Below the pieces are notes generated by a model, which was not told the origin of the DNA, ran no database searches, and saw only the letters and a program-made list of their open reading frames with translations. This document shows, piece after piece, positions 8,965 to 16,766 of a stretch of 64,000 nt of DNA. The position numbers and the translations under genes are program-made. The stretch is from Amycolatopsis japonica. GTDB lineage: Bacteria > Actinomycetota > Actinomycetes > Mycobacteriales > Pseudonocardiaceae. The first letter of the stretch is position 1; the number at the start of each line of letters is the position of its first letter. Where the stretch lies: NCBI RefSeq assembly GCF_000732925.1, contig NZ_CP008953.1, positions 4,092,001 to 4,156,000 of the forward strand, given 5' to 3'.

Positions 8965-9905
8965 CGCGCCTGGTGACCGGGGACGACGTCGCGCGGGCGG
9001 CCGACCGGATCCGGTACTCCGTGCGCCGCACCCCCGTACTCGGACCGGTCGACGGACTGTGGATCAAACCGGAGAACCGGCAGCGGACCGGTTCGTTCAA
9101 GGTCCGCGGCGCGCTCAACGCGGTCGCCGGGCTGACGGGCCACGTCCTGGCCCAGTCGTCCGGCAATCACGGCCGCGCGGTCGCCTACGCCGCGGCACGC
9201 CAAGGGGTGAAGGCCACGGTGGTGCTGCCCGAAACGGCGCCCGCGTTGAAGGTCGACGCGGTCCGCGCGCTCGGTGCCGAGGTGGTCGTCGTGCCACCGG
9301 GTGAACGGGAATCCGCGACGGCCGAACTGCTGGCCCGCACCGGTGCCACGCTGATCACGTCGGCCGATTTCGCGGTGATCGCCGGCCACGGCACGGTCGG
9401 CGCGGAGATCGTGACGGATCTGCCGGACGCGGGCACCGTCCTGGTCCCGGTCTGCAACGGCGGCCTGCTCGCGGGCGTCGCCGTCGCGGTCAAGGCGTAC
9501 TCGCCGGGGACGCGGGTCGTCGGTGTGGAGCCCGAACTCGCCGCCGACGCGGCCGACTCGTTCCGCACCGGCCGCCTGACGCGCTGGCCGGTCTCGCGGA
9601 CCTACCGGACGATCGCCGACGGCTTGCGTGCCCCGGTGCTCGGCGAGCTGGCGTGGGAGCACGTCAAGACGCTCGTGGACGACGTCGTCACGGTCGACGA
9701 GGAGAGCATCGTCGCCGCGCAGGCGTTCTTGTTCGACCGGTTCGGCGTGGTAGCCGAACCGAGCGGTGCGGTGGCGACCGCCGCCCATCTGACCGGGCGC
9801 GCCGGGTCGTCGGGAAGGGCGACGGTCGCCGTCGTCTCCGGCGGGAACGTCGCCGCGCCACCACTGGGGGCAAGGAGAGAGCAGGTGTCCGTTGAGCACG
9901 GCTGA
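8961..9905 (+). CDS. Threonine dehydratase / serine racemase-like PLP enzyme
   Basis: A 314-residue fold-type II PLP enzyme. The Schiff-base lysine sits in GSFKVRGA, the substrate serine loop in SSGNHG, the phosphate-binding glycine loop in CNGGLLAG, and SGGN lies near the end. The family deaminates or racemises hydroxy-amino acids such as threonine and serine. There is no C-terminal ACT domain, so it is not the allosteric biosynthetic IlvA type. The ATG overlaps the upstream NRPS stop and the 3' end overlaps the SbnA-like gene, so it belongs to the cluster operon. Its substrate is not clear: it may tune serine supply or stereochemistry, or act on a diaminopropionate-related intermediate. Catalysis on diaminopropionate itself is only a guess, as dedicated ammonia-lyases are longer (about 400 residues). 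Confidence 0.85.
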   Translation: MTRLVTGDDVARAADRIRYSVRRTPVLGPVDGLWIKPENRQRTGSFKVRGALNAVAGLTGHVLAQSSGNHGRAVAYAAARQGVKATVVLPETAPALKVDAVRALGAEVVVVPPGERESATAELLARTGATLITSADFAVIAGHGTVGAEIVTDLPDAGTVLVPVCNGGLLAGVAVAVKAYSPGTRVVGVEPELAADAADSFRTGRLTRWPVSRTYRTIADGLRAPVLGELAWEHVKTLVDDVVTVDEESIVAAQAFLFDRFGVVAEPSGAVATAAHLTGRAGSSGRATVAVVSGGNVAAPPLGARREQVSVEHG

Positions 9906-10887
9906 AATCGGCGGTGTGCTCGCCACGATCGGGAACACTCCCTTGGTCGCCCTGGACCGGGTCGTCCCACTGGCGGGTTCCCGGGTGTTCGCGAAACTGG
10001 AGAAGTTCAATCCGGGCGGCAGCGTGAAGGACCGGACCGCGCTGAATATGCTGCGCGGCGAGATCGGCTCCGGCAGGCTCGTGCCGGGCAGATCGGTGGT
10101 CGTCGAGTCCACGTCGGGCAATCTCGGTGTCGGCCTCGCCCAGATGTGCGCGTATTTCGGGCTCGACCTGGTGTGTGTTGTCGATACCCGTACGACCGCG
10201 CAGACCCTCGCGCTGCTGCGGGCCTACGGCGCCACGGTCGAGGTCGTCACCGCCCCGCTGGACGGCGACCTGCTCGGCGCCCGGATCGCCCGGGTGCGGG
10301 AGCTCCTCGCGCTGCTGCCGGACGCGTTCTGGCCCGATCAGTACGCGAATCCGCTCAACCCGGCGGCGCACGAGCACACGATGCGCGAGATCGCGGACGC
10401 GCTCGACGGCCGCGTCGACTATCTGTTCTGCGCGGTCAGCACCGGCGGCACGATGCGCGGCTGCGCCGACCACATCCGGCGCGAAGGGCTGAGCACGAAA
10501 CTGATCGCGGTCGACGCCGCGGGCAGCGCGATCTTCCACGTGCCGACGGAAGAACGCCGGATCCCGGGCCACGGCGCCGGACGGCGGCCGCCGCTGGTCG
10601 ACACGTCCGCGGTGGCCGAGGTCGTGCACGTGACCGATCTCGAATGCGTGCGGGCCTGCCGGACGCTCGTCGCGCGCGAAGCCATCCTCGCGGGCGGTTC
10701 CTCCGGCGCGACCGTGGCCGCGCTCGCGAAGCTGCGCGACCGCATCCCGCCCGGCTCCCGCTGCGTGCTCGTCTTCCCTGACGACGGCAACCGCTATCTC
10801 GACACCATCTACTCCGACGCGTGGGTCCGCGGTCACTTCGGCGAAGTGCCTGACGTGACCGCCCGCGCCCTGGCCACCATCTCCTGA
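9892..10887 (+). CDS. SbnA-like N-(2-amino-2-carboxyethyl)-L-glutamate synthase
   Basis: A 331-residue cysteine-synthase-fold PLP enzyme. The lysine lies in NPGGSVKDR, the substrate loop in STSGNLG and the phosphate loop in STGGTMRG. SbnA of staphyloferrin B and VioB of viomycin join an activated serine to glutamate, giving the precursor that SbnB cleaves to L-2,3-diaminopropionate. The SbnB partner lies two genes downstream, which separates this call from ordinary cysteine synthase. The start is a TTG at 9892 with AAGGAGAG about 12 bases upstream, inside the 3' end of the previous gene. Confidence 0.9.
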   Translation: MSTAEIGGVLATIGNTPLVALDRVVPLAGSRVFAKLEKFNPGGSVKDRTALNMLRGEIGSGRLVPGRSVVVESTSGNLGVGLAQMCAYFGLDLVCVVDTRTTAQTLALLRAYGATVEVVTAPLDGDLLGARIARVRELLALLPDAFWPDQYANPLNPAAHEHTMREIADALDGRVDYLFCAVSTGGTMRGCADHIRREGLSTKLIAVDAAGSAIFHVPTEERRIPGHGAGRRPPLVDTSAVAEVVHVTDLECVRACRTLVAREAILAGGSSGATVAALAKLRDRIPPGSRCVLVFPDDGNRYLDTIYSDAWVRGHFGEVPDVTARALATIS

Positions 10888-10898
10888 GGAGCCTTCCC

Positions 10899-11825
10899 TT
10901 GCGTCACCTCATCTCACTCGACGACCTGACCGACGACGACCTGCGCGCCATCGTCCGCCGTGCCGTCGGCCTGGCGGAACGGCCGCGCGCGACGTACTCC
11001 ACTTTGGACGGTGCGGTCGTCGGCATCCACTTCCGCAAGACCTCCACCCGCACGCGCACCGCGTTCTCCGCGGGCGCGCTGCGGCTGGGCGCCCGGATCA
11101 TCGCGTACGGCCCGAACGATCTGCAGACCAACACCGGGGAGTCGATCGAGGACACCGGACGGGTGCTGTCGTCCATGCTGGACTTCCTGGTGGCGCGTAC
11201 CGCGGCCGACCCGGCGGAGCTGCGGGCCATCGCGGCGCAGGACCGGATGGCGGTCGTCAACGCGATGAGCGCCGACGAGCATCCGACCCAGGCGCTGGCG
11301 GACCTGACGACGATCGTCCAGCGTTTCGGCCGCGTCGACGGCGTCCGCATGCTGTACGTCGGCGAAGGAAACAACACGGCGGCGGCCTTGACGCTGGCGC
11401 TCAGCCGGTTCCCCGGCACCGAACTGCACCTTCGCACCCCACCGGGCTACGGCGTCGACCCGGACGTCCTGGAGCGCGCGGGCAAGCACGCCGCCCGGCA
11501 CGGTTCGTCCCTTGTGGAGCGACACGACGTCCACGATCTGCCCGTCGGCGTCGACATCGTCTACACCACCCGCTGGCAGACCACGGGAACGGCCAAACCG
11601 GATCCCGATTGGCGCACGGCGTTCGCGCCGTTCCAGGTGACGGCGGACCTGTGGCGGACCAGCCCGGACGCGGTGTTCCTGCACGACCTGCCCGCGCACC
11701 GGGGCGAGGAGGTCACGGCCGACGTGCTCGACGGGCCGCGGTCCATCGCCTTCGCCCAGGCGGAGAACAAGCTGTACAGCGCGATGGCCGCGCTCGAGTG
11801 GTGTGGCGGGGAGGACCTGGCATGA
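10899..11825 (+). CDS. Ornithine carbamoyltransferase-like enzyme (probable diaminopropionate carbamoylation)
   Basis: A 308-residue aspartate/ornithine carbamoyltransferase-superfamily protein. The carbamoyl-phosphate motif STRTRT and the HPTQALAD motif are intact. The C-terminal motif reads HDLPAHRGEEV where ornithine enzymes usually have HCLP, so the amino-acid side of the site differs. Lying between the SbnA-like and SbnB-like genes, the likely acceptor is the side-chain amine of 2,3-diaminopropionate (free or carrier-bound), giving 3-ureidoalanine, as proposed for VioL in viomycin. An arginine-pathway role is unlikely in this setting. TTG start at 10899 with TGAGGAG upstream; ends in an ATGA overlap with the next gene. 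Confidence 0.88.
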   Translation: MRHLISLDDLTDDDLRAIVRRAVGLAERPRATYSTLDGAVVGIHFRKTSTRTRTAFSAGALRLGARIIAYGPNDLQTNTGESIEDTGRVLSSMLDFLVARTAADPAELRAIAAQDRMAVVNAMSADEHPTQALADLTTIVQRFGRVDGVRMLYVGEGNNTAAALTLALSRFPGTELHLRTPPGYGVDPDVLERAGKHAARHGSSLVERHDVHDLPVGVDIVYTTRWQTTGTAKPDPDWRTAFAPFQVTADLWRTSPDAVFLHDLPAHRGEEVTADVLDGPRSIAFAQAENKLYSAMAALEWCGGEDLA

Positions 11826-12859
11826 GCTGGTTCGACGTGGCCGACAGCGGCCTGTCCGGTGCGGGCGAGGTGACGATGCTGTCCCGCGAAGAGGTCCGAA
11901 AATGCCTGACGAACCTCGACCCGGTCGGCGTCGTCCGCGAAACCCTGGCCGACCACGACCGCGGCGTCGGTCTCCTGCCCGCCGAGGCGTACTTGCGCTG
12001 GGAGAACTCGCAAGGCGCCTACACCCGGTCGATCGGGATGCCGGGCGCGGTGCGGTCGTCGTACGGCATGAAGATCATCAACGCCAGCGTGTCGAACCCC
12101 GCCCGCGGGCTGGAACGCGCGGGCGGGATCGGCCTGTGCTTCGACGCGGAGACCGCCCGTATCACCACGATCATGGAGGCCGGTCTGCTGAGCGCGGTCC
12201 GGACGGCGGCGGTGAGCGCGGTGGGGGTGGACGCGCTCGGGTACGGCGGCGCGGTTTCGCTGGCCGTCGTCGGATGCGGCGCACAGGGCCGGATGCACGC
12301 GGCGCTGCTCACCGAACGGCTGCCGTCACTGCGGAAGATCATGCTGTACGACCGGTCCCCGGAGGCCGCGCGGGCCTTGGCCGCCACCCTGCCGGGGATT
12401 TCGGCGCAGGTCTGCCCGACCGCGCGGGAAGCGGTGTCCGCGGCCGAGATCGCCGTGTTCACGACCACGATGGACGTGGGTTACGTCGAGCCGGACTGGG
12501 CGTCGCCGAGCGCGTTGCTGATCAACGTCTCCCTCGGCGACCTGACGGACGCGGCGTTCCGCGACGCGGCGGCGGTGTACGTCGACGACGTGGACCTGGT
12601 CGCCGACAACCCGCGCCGGCCGCTGGGCCGCCTGATGGCGGAAGGCATGTTCGGACGCCCCGGTTCCGCCGGGTCCGCACGTCCCCTCGACGGCACGCTG
12701 GGCGGGATCCTCACGGGACGGCACAGCGCGGACGGGGTCGCGTCGCCGTACGTGGTGCTGAACCCGTTCGGCATGGGAGTCCTCGATGTCGCGCTGTACG
12801 CGGCGGTCTCCGCGAAGGCCCGGGAGGAGGGGCTCGGTACCGTTGTCCACCTCGGCTGA
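11822..12859 (+). CDS. SbnB-like dehydrogenase (ornithine cyclodeaminase family)
   Basis: A 345-residue member of the ornithine cyclodeaminase/mu-crystallin family with an N-terminal substrate domain and an NAD-binding Rossmann motif VVGCGAQGRMHA at ~145-156. In the SbnA/SbnB pathway the NAD-dependent SbnB oxidatively cleaves N-(2-amino-2-carboxyethyl)-glutamate to L-2,3-diaminopropionate and 2-oxoglutarate. The ATG overlaps the carbamoyltransferase stop, so synthesis of diaminopropionate and its carbamoylation are translationally linked. Length and order fit the viomycin VioB-VioK pair. A true ornithine cyclodeaminase is less likely because of the adjacent SbnA homologue. Confidence 0.9.
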   Translation: MSWFDVADSGLSGAGEVTMLSREEVRKCLTNLDPVGVVRETLADHDRGVGLLPAEAYLRWENSQGAYTRSIGMPGAVRSSYGMKIINASVSNPARGLERAGGIGLCFDAETARITTIMEAGLLSAVRTAAVSAVGVDALGYGGAVSLAVVGCGAQGRMHAALLTERLPSLRKIMLYDRSPEAARALAATLPGISAQVCPTAREAVSAAEIAVFTTTMDVGYVEPDWASPSALLINVSLGDLTDAAFRDAAAVYVDDVDLVADNPRRPLGRLMAEGMFGRPGSAGSARPLDGTLGGILTGRHSADGVASPYVVLNPFGMGVLDVALYAAVSAKAREEGLGTVVHLG

Positions 12860-12875
12860 GCACACAGGGGAAGCC

Positions 12876-13238
12876 ATGAGCGAGCAGCTGTCCGAACCAC
12901 TCCACGGTGTGCGCGGTGCCGCGCTGATCGTGCGGTTCCTCCTCGAACTCGCCATGCTGACCGGTGCGGCGGTCGTCGCCTGGCGGCTGGGGCCGGACGG
13001 ATGGCGGTGGGTGGCCGTGGTCCTCGCTCCGCTCGCCGTCGCGGTGTTCTGGGGACTGTTCCTCGCCGAGAAGGCACGCTTCGTGCTGGCAGAGTCGATC
13101 CGGTTCGTCCTGGAAACGGCGCTGTTCCTCGGCGTCGGGGCCGGGTTGATCGCCGTCGGGCTGACCTGGCCCGGCGTCATCGGCGTCGCGTTGTGGGCCG
13201 CCGACCGGATTGTCCTCGCCGTGACCAAGAACGAGTGA
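12876..13238 (+). CDS. Small DUF2568-type membrane protein
   Basis: A 120-residue protein with about four hydrophobic helices and a short basic tail. Pattern and length fit the DUF2568 (YrdB-like) family of uncharacterised small membrane proteins. It starts 16 bases after the SbnB-like gene and is probably co-transcribed. A direct role in peptide synthesis is not evident; it may just ride on the operon. Confidence 0.75.
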   Translation: MSEQLSEPLHGVRGAALIVRFLLELAMLTGAAVVAWRLGPDGWRWVAVVLAPLAVAVFWGLFLAEKARFVLAESIRFVLETALFLGVGAGLIAVGLTWPGVIGVALWAADRIVLAVTKNE

Positions 13239-13250
13239 ACAGGAGCGGGT

Positions 13251-13652
13251 ATGACCGACGATGTGGCCGGCCGGGTGATCAAGGCCGAGCGGGATCGGAC
13301 CCGATGTCTCCTCGACGTGGATCGCGGCACCTACGATCGCTTGCACGCCGAGGAGTACCGGTTGTGCAACCCGACCGGCACGGTGTGGACGAAGGCCGAG
13401 TACCTGGATCTCCTGACCACCGGGCGGGTCGTCTACCGTGAACTGGAGCTGACTGGTGACGTGGACGCCATCGTCGGCACCGACGTCGTCGTCCTCCGCT
13501 ACCGGTGCTTCATCGAACTCACCGTCGACGGCGCGGACATCCCGCGGCACGAGGCCTGGCACACCGACGTGTACACCGACGCCGGCGGCACGTGGCGTTG
13601 TGTCTGGTCGCAGGCCACCGGCATCATGGATCTTCCGACGGCCGCGCCCTGA
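13251..13652 (+). CDS. SnoaL/NTF2-like protein (DUF4440-type)
   Basis: A 133-residue protein whose pattern fits the NTF2-like (DUF4440/SnoaL) fold: an N-terminal helix pair with LHAEEYRLCNPTGTVWTKAEYLDLL, then strands with HEAWHTDVY and WRCVWSQATGI. Such proteins bind small hydrophobic molecules or act as small hydrolases or isomerases; many have no known activity. It starts 12 bases after the DUF2568 gene and closes the operon. The three hairpins that follow may help end transcription. Confidence 0.75.
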   Translation: MTDDVAGRVIKAERDRTRCLLDVDRGTYDRLHAEEYRLCNPTGTVWTKAEYLDLLTTGRVVYRELELTGDVDAIVGTDVVVLRYRCFIELTVDGADIPRHEAWHTDVYTDAGGTWRCVWSQATGIMDLPTAAP

Positions 13653-13730
13653 CCAAGCACTCCGCTGGGCGGTCGTGAGTGGCAAGGACGGTTCTGGTGG
13701 ACCTGTATTTGCCCGCCCGCTGGGCGGGAG

Positions 13731-13785
13731 CTTGATCAACGGAGGATTCGGGACGTTGAGCGTCCCAAATCCTCCGTTGATCAAG
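13731..13785. repeat. Hairpin 1 of 3 with GGGACG/CGTCCC core
   Basis: Perfect 18-base arms (13731-13748 and 13768-13785) enclose an inner GGGACG...CGTCCC pair. It lies 79 bases after the last gene of the diaminopropionate operon. No T-tract follows, so a rho-independent terminator role is uncertain. Confidence 0.85.
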
Positions 13786-13805
13786 TTTCGAGACCCGTGC
13801 TGCCC

Positions 13806-13856
13806 CCGACGATGTGGGAATTAGGACATTCAACGTCCCAATTCCCACATCGTCGG
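13806..13856. repeat. Hairpin 2 of 3 with GGAC/GTCC core
   Basis: Perfect 17-base arms (13806-13822 and 13840-13856) around a GGACATTCAACGTCC core. The arms differ in sequence from hairpin 1 but the core is alike, so the three form a family with a conserved core and free arms. Confidence 0.85.
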
Positions 13857-13899
13857 CACCTGGCACGCCGAGCAGCCAACGTCGGACCGGTCAAGTGAT

Positions 13900-13950
13900 T
13901 CGAGCGGGGAGGATTCGGGACGCTCAACGTCCCGAATCCTCCCCGCTCGA
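13900..13950. repeat. Hairpin 3 of 3, 23-base perfect stem
   Basis: Arms 13900-13922 and 13928-13950 pair perfectly around the loop CTCAA. The arm shares GGAGGATTCGGGACG with hairpin 1. It lies between the end of the NRPS operon and a converging gene remnant. Confidence 0.85.
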
Positions 13951-13988
13951 CCGCGTCACGGAGAGATTGCGCAGTCGCCCAGAAGAAC

Positions 13989-14158
13989 TCACGCCTTGAA
14001 CGTGTTCTCGAGAAGTGCGAGCAACCTCTCCCAGTGGCGTCGCGATCCGGCGGCGGCGAAGGCGTCGGACCGGCCGTCGGGAGTGGGGATGCTCAGCGTG
14101 GCGGAGGGAATGGCGGTGCTCGCTTTCTCGTCGGCGTCCCCCGAACGTAGACGATCAA
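13989..14158 (-). pseudogene. Remnant of a gene 3' end (possible SRPBCC-like C-terminus)
   Basis: On the minus strand an open frame of ~55 codons ends at a TGA at 13991-13989, with a helical C-terminus containing HWERLLALLENTF. It has no start of its own and runs out into the 3' end of the metallo-beta-lactamase-fold gene in another frame. It resembles the last helix of SRPBCC/AHSA1-type proteins, but that is only an impression; it may be non-coding. Confidence 0.3.
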
Positions 14159-14925
14159 GCTCGGCTCAGGCGCAGCCGATCGGCCAGCCCGGCCGAGGTG
14201 AACGCGGCCACCAGCTCGTCGCGGCCTTCGGTGAAGTGGTTCCAGCTGTCGATGTGCACGGGGACGACCGTGCGGGCGCCGAGGATGTGCGTCGCCTCGG
14301 CGGCAAGCTCGCTGTCGAGGACGAGCAGGGCGCCGTCGAAGACCGGCTTCAGACGCGGGGCCCCGGCGAAGAGCACGGCGGTGTCGACCGGCCCGAATCG
14401 TTCCGCGACCTGCCGGACGACGTCGAGCGAGGCGTTGTCGCCGCTGACGTAGACCGTCGGCAGGCCGTCGCCAGTGAGCACGAAGCCGACGACGTCACCG
14501 CTGACCTTGTCCGCTGAAGGTCCGTGGACCGCGGGTGCGGCGGTCACGGTCACGACTCCCCCGCCCGGCCGGTCCAGTTCGACGGTTTCCCAGTTCTCCA
14601 GCCCTCTCGCGGTGCCTCCAAGCCTTCCCGCCCCGCTGGCCGTGGTGAGGGTCAGCGGCACGTCTGCGAGCAGTTTCCGGCCGGAGTGGTCGAGGTTGTC
14701 CGGGTGCTCGTCGTGGGAGAGCAGGACGGCGTCGAGGTGGCCGAGGTCCGCGGGGTTCGCCGACGACGGCGCCGTCTTGGTGAGGCCGGGTCTCCCGTTG
14801 GGCCTCGGGTAGTGGCCGGGCTCGTCGAAGGTCGGGTCGGTCAGGAACCGCAGGCCGCCGTACTCGATCAGGGCGGTCGGCCCGCCGAAGACCTGGACGG
14901 AGAGCTGGTCGCTGATCTGGTTCAT
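14155..14925 (-). CDS. MBL-fold hydrolase (UlaG-like)
   Basis: A 256-residue metallo-beta-lactamase-fold protein. The metal motif reads SHDEHPDNLDHSG (H-x-[DE]-H...D-x-x-D-H pattern), followed by PAVHGP, YVSGDNAS and a late VPVHIDSWNHF histidine motif. The layout matches the UlaG-like branch of predicted metal-dependent hydrolases; substrate unknown. Two adjacent ATGs exist (14928 and 14925); 14925 has better spacing from GAGG. It is divergent from the CGNR regulator at 15016, with inverted repeats in the shared promoter region, so that regulator may control it. Confidence 0.85.
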   Translation of the reverse strand: MNQISDQLSVQVFGGPTALIEYGGLRFLTDPTFDEPGHYPRPNGRPGLTKTAPSSANPADLGHLDAVLLSHDEHPDNLDHSGRKLLADVPLTLTTASGAGRLGGTARGLENWETVELDRPGGGVVTVTAAPAVHGPSADKVSGDVVGFVLTGDGLPTVYVSGDNASLDVVRQVAERFGPVDTAVLFAGAPRLKPVFDGALLVLDSELAAEATHILGARTVVPVHIDSWNHFTEGRDELVAAFTSAGLADRLRLSRA

Positions 14926-14933
14926 CATCCACC

Positions 14934-15006
14934 TCACGGATAGGTATTGTTCTTTCCGTGAGTGACCCTATCCAGTTGTCACGGAAGACCGCAACTACTT
15001 CCGTGA
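14934..15006. promoter_or_regulatory. Inverted-repeat operators between MBL and CGNR genes
   Basis: The divergent intergenic region holds TCACGGA (14934) with TCCGTGA (14955), and TCACGGAAG (14979) with CTTCCGTGA (14998), plus GATAGG/CCTATC. Such nested palindromes suggest binding sites for a dimeric regulator, most simply the CGNR protein encoded at 15016. Confidence 0.5.
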
Positions 15007-15015
15007 GAGTTTCTC

Positions 15016-15642
15016 ATGGATGAACTCAGCGCCTACCATGAGAACGTGGACGACACCGCTGCCCTTCCTCCTGCCCCGGGCGCCGAGCAGTACGTCGCGC
15101 TGGCGCTCGCCAACACCACGATCGCGCTGCCCGGCGGCCAGTTCACCGATTTGCTCGGCACTCCGGCGGCCGCGACGGACTGGCTCGCCGAACGGGGCCT
15201 CGCCCCGGTCGACGCCGGTCTTCAGGAGCTGTGCGCCGGCCTGGTCCGCTCGTTGCGTGAGCAGGTGCGGATCCTGCTCGCGTCGCGTTCCTGTTCGGAT
15301 CCGGCTCCGCAGAGCGCGCTCAACGCCGTCAACGAGGCGCTGAGCAAGGCGCCCACCGCCGAACTGCTGCGCTGGGACCCGGCCCGGGGGCTGTACCGCA
15401 CCGCGTCGCATCCGATCACCCAGATCGTCGAGCACGCGTTGGCGACCCTCGCCGCCAACGCCGCGGATCTGCTGACCGGGCCGGACGCGGAGCGGATCGC
15501 GGCCTGCGGTTCCCCGCCGTGCACGCGGTTCTTCCTGCGCAACGGGCGGCGTCAGTGGTGTTCCGTGCGCTGCGGCGACCGGGCCCGTGCCGCCCGCGCC
15601 TACGCCAGGCGCTCCCAGCCGGCGGGGTCGGCTCAGCGGTAG
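15016..15642 (+). CDS. CGNR zinc-finger protein (ABATE domain)
   Basis: A 208-residue protein with an all-helical N-terminal ABATE-like part and a C-terminal CGNR zinc finger: cysteines in ACGSPPCTRFF and WCSVRCGDRARA with NGRRQWC between them. The family are putative stress-related transcriptional regulators. Its 3' end overlaps the converging flavoprotein gene by 10 bases. It is divergent from the MBL-fold gene and may regulate it. Confidence 0.88.
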   Translation: MDELSAYHENVDDTAALPPAPGAEQYVALALANTTIALPGGQFTDLLGTPAAATDWLAERGLAPVDAGLQELCAGLVRSLREQVRILLASRSCSDPAPQSALNAVNEALSKAPTAELLRWDPARGLYRTASHPITQIVEHALATLAANAADLLTGPDAERIAACGSPPCTRFFLRNGRRQWCSVRCGDRARAARAYARRSQPAGSAQR

Positions 15643-16766
15643 GACGCGAAGCGCTCCAGCAACGGCTTCGGGGAGTCTTCGGCGAAGCAGAGGACGAGGC
15701 TTTCGGCGGATTCCGCCGCCGACGCCTCACTGCGCGGGAACAGTTCCGTCTCGTAGGCCTTTAGTGCGGCTTCGACGTCGCCAGGTTGCGCTGCGAGCGC
15801 GAGGCCGAGTTCGGCGCCGTCGAGCATCGCGAGATTGGCGCCCTCGCCGGCGAATGGCGACATCAGGTGGGCGGCGTCCCCGAGGAGGGTGACGCCGGGT
15901 ACCCGATCCCAGCGGTGACCGATGGGCAGTGCGTGGATCAGCCGAGGGATCAGTTCGCCGTCGGCGTCGGCGATCAGCGCGCGCAGAGCGGGGTCCCAGC
16001 CGTCGAAGTGGTCCAATACGGCGGCCTTCGCGGCAACGGTGTCGCGGAAATCGATGGTGGAGATCCAGTCCTCGGCGATCTTGAGCGCGATGTAGACGTG
16101 GAGGCTGCCGGTGCTGTCGTGGTGTCCCAGAAGTCCTTTGTCCGCACCGAGTGCGAAGAACATGCCGTCGCCGGCGAGCGCGGCGCTCGCGGGGTGGCGT
16201 TCCTTGGCGTCGTGGAGGTGGATGTCGACGAAGGAGATGCCTTCGTAGGCCGGTTCGGCGTCGGAGAGCAGGCGGCGGACCTTGGACCACGCGCCGTCGG
16301 CACCGATCAGCAGGTCCGTGGTGAAGGACGTGCCGTCGGCCAGGGTCACCTCGTGCCTGCCGTCGCCGAGCGGGCGTGCGCCGGTGCTTTTGGCGCCCCA
16401 GCGCACGGTGCTGTCGGGCAGGGAGCCGAGCAGCAGGTCGCGGAGGTCGCCTCGGGCGACTTCAGGGCGCCCGCCGTCTCCGTCGTCGGTCTCGTCCAGG
16501 TGCACGACCGCGTGCCGGTCGAGGATGCGCATGGCCTCGCCGCCGGTGTGCACCAGCGTGCGGAACTCGTCGTGGAGACCGGCGGCGCGCAACGCGACCT
16601 GTCCGGAATCCTCGTGGATGTCGAGCATGCCGCCCTGTGTGCGGGCGGACGGCGACGCGTCGAGGTCGAAGACCGCGGCTTCGATGCCGTTGACGTGCAG
16701 GACGCGGGCCAGGGTGAGTCCGCCGAGGCCGGCGCCGATGATCGCGATCGGGTGGTGTGTGGTCAT
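15633..16766 (-). CDS. FAD-dependent monooxygenase (TetX/PHBH class)
   Basis: A 377-residue class A flavoprotein monooxygenase: N-terminal GAGLGGLTLARVL dinucleotide motif, DGAWSKVR (the DG motif) and LLGDAAHLMSPFAGEGANLA near the C-terminus. Similar to tetracycline-degrading TetX-type and other small-molecule hydroxylases, but the substrate cannot be named. Its ATG overlaps the stop of the TetR gene upstream (ATGA), so the two form one operon in which TetR probably controls the monooxygenase. Confidence 0.85.
   Translation of the reverse strand: MTTHHPIAIIGAGLGGLTLARVLHVNGIEAAVFDLDASPSARTQGGMLDIHEDSGQVALRAAGLHDEFRTLVHTGGEAMRILDRHAVVHLDETDDGDGGRPEVARGDLRDLLLGSLPDSTVRWGAKSTGARPLGDGRHEVTLADGTSFTTDLLIGADGAWSKVRRLLSDAEPAYEGISFVDIHLHDAKERHPASAALAGDGMFFALGADKGLLGHHDSTGSLHVYIALKIAEDWISTIDFRDTVAAKAAVLDHFDGWDPALRALIADADGELIPRLIHALPIGHRWDRVPGVTLLGDAAHLMSPFAGEGANLAMLDGAELGLALAAQPGDVEAALKAYETELFPRSEASAAESAESLVLCFAEDSPKPLLERFASYR

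Noticed and set aside
2..13652. Viomycin/capreomycin cluster
   Set aside because: The Dap/carbamoyl cassette is shared, but the NRPS layout with a TE-MFS fusion and lack of capreomycidine genes in this window do not match.
13731..13950. CRISPR array
   Set aside because: The three units are different hairpins with unlike arms, not direct repeats with spacers, and no cas gene is near.
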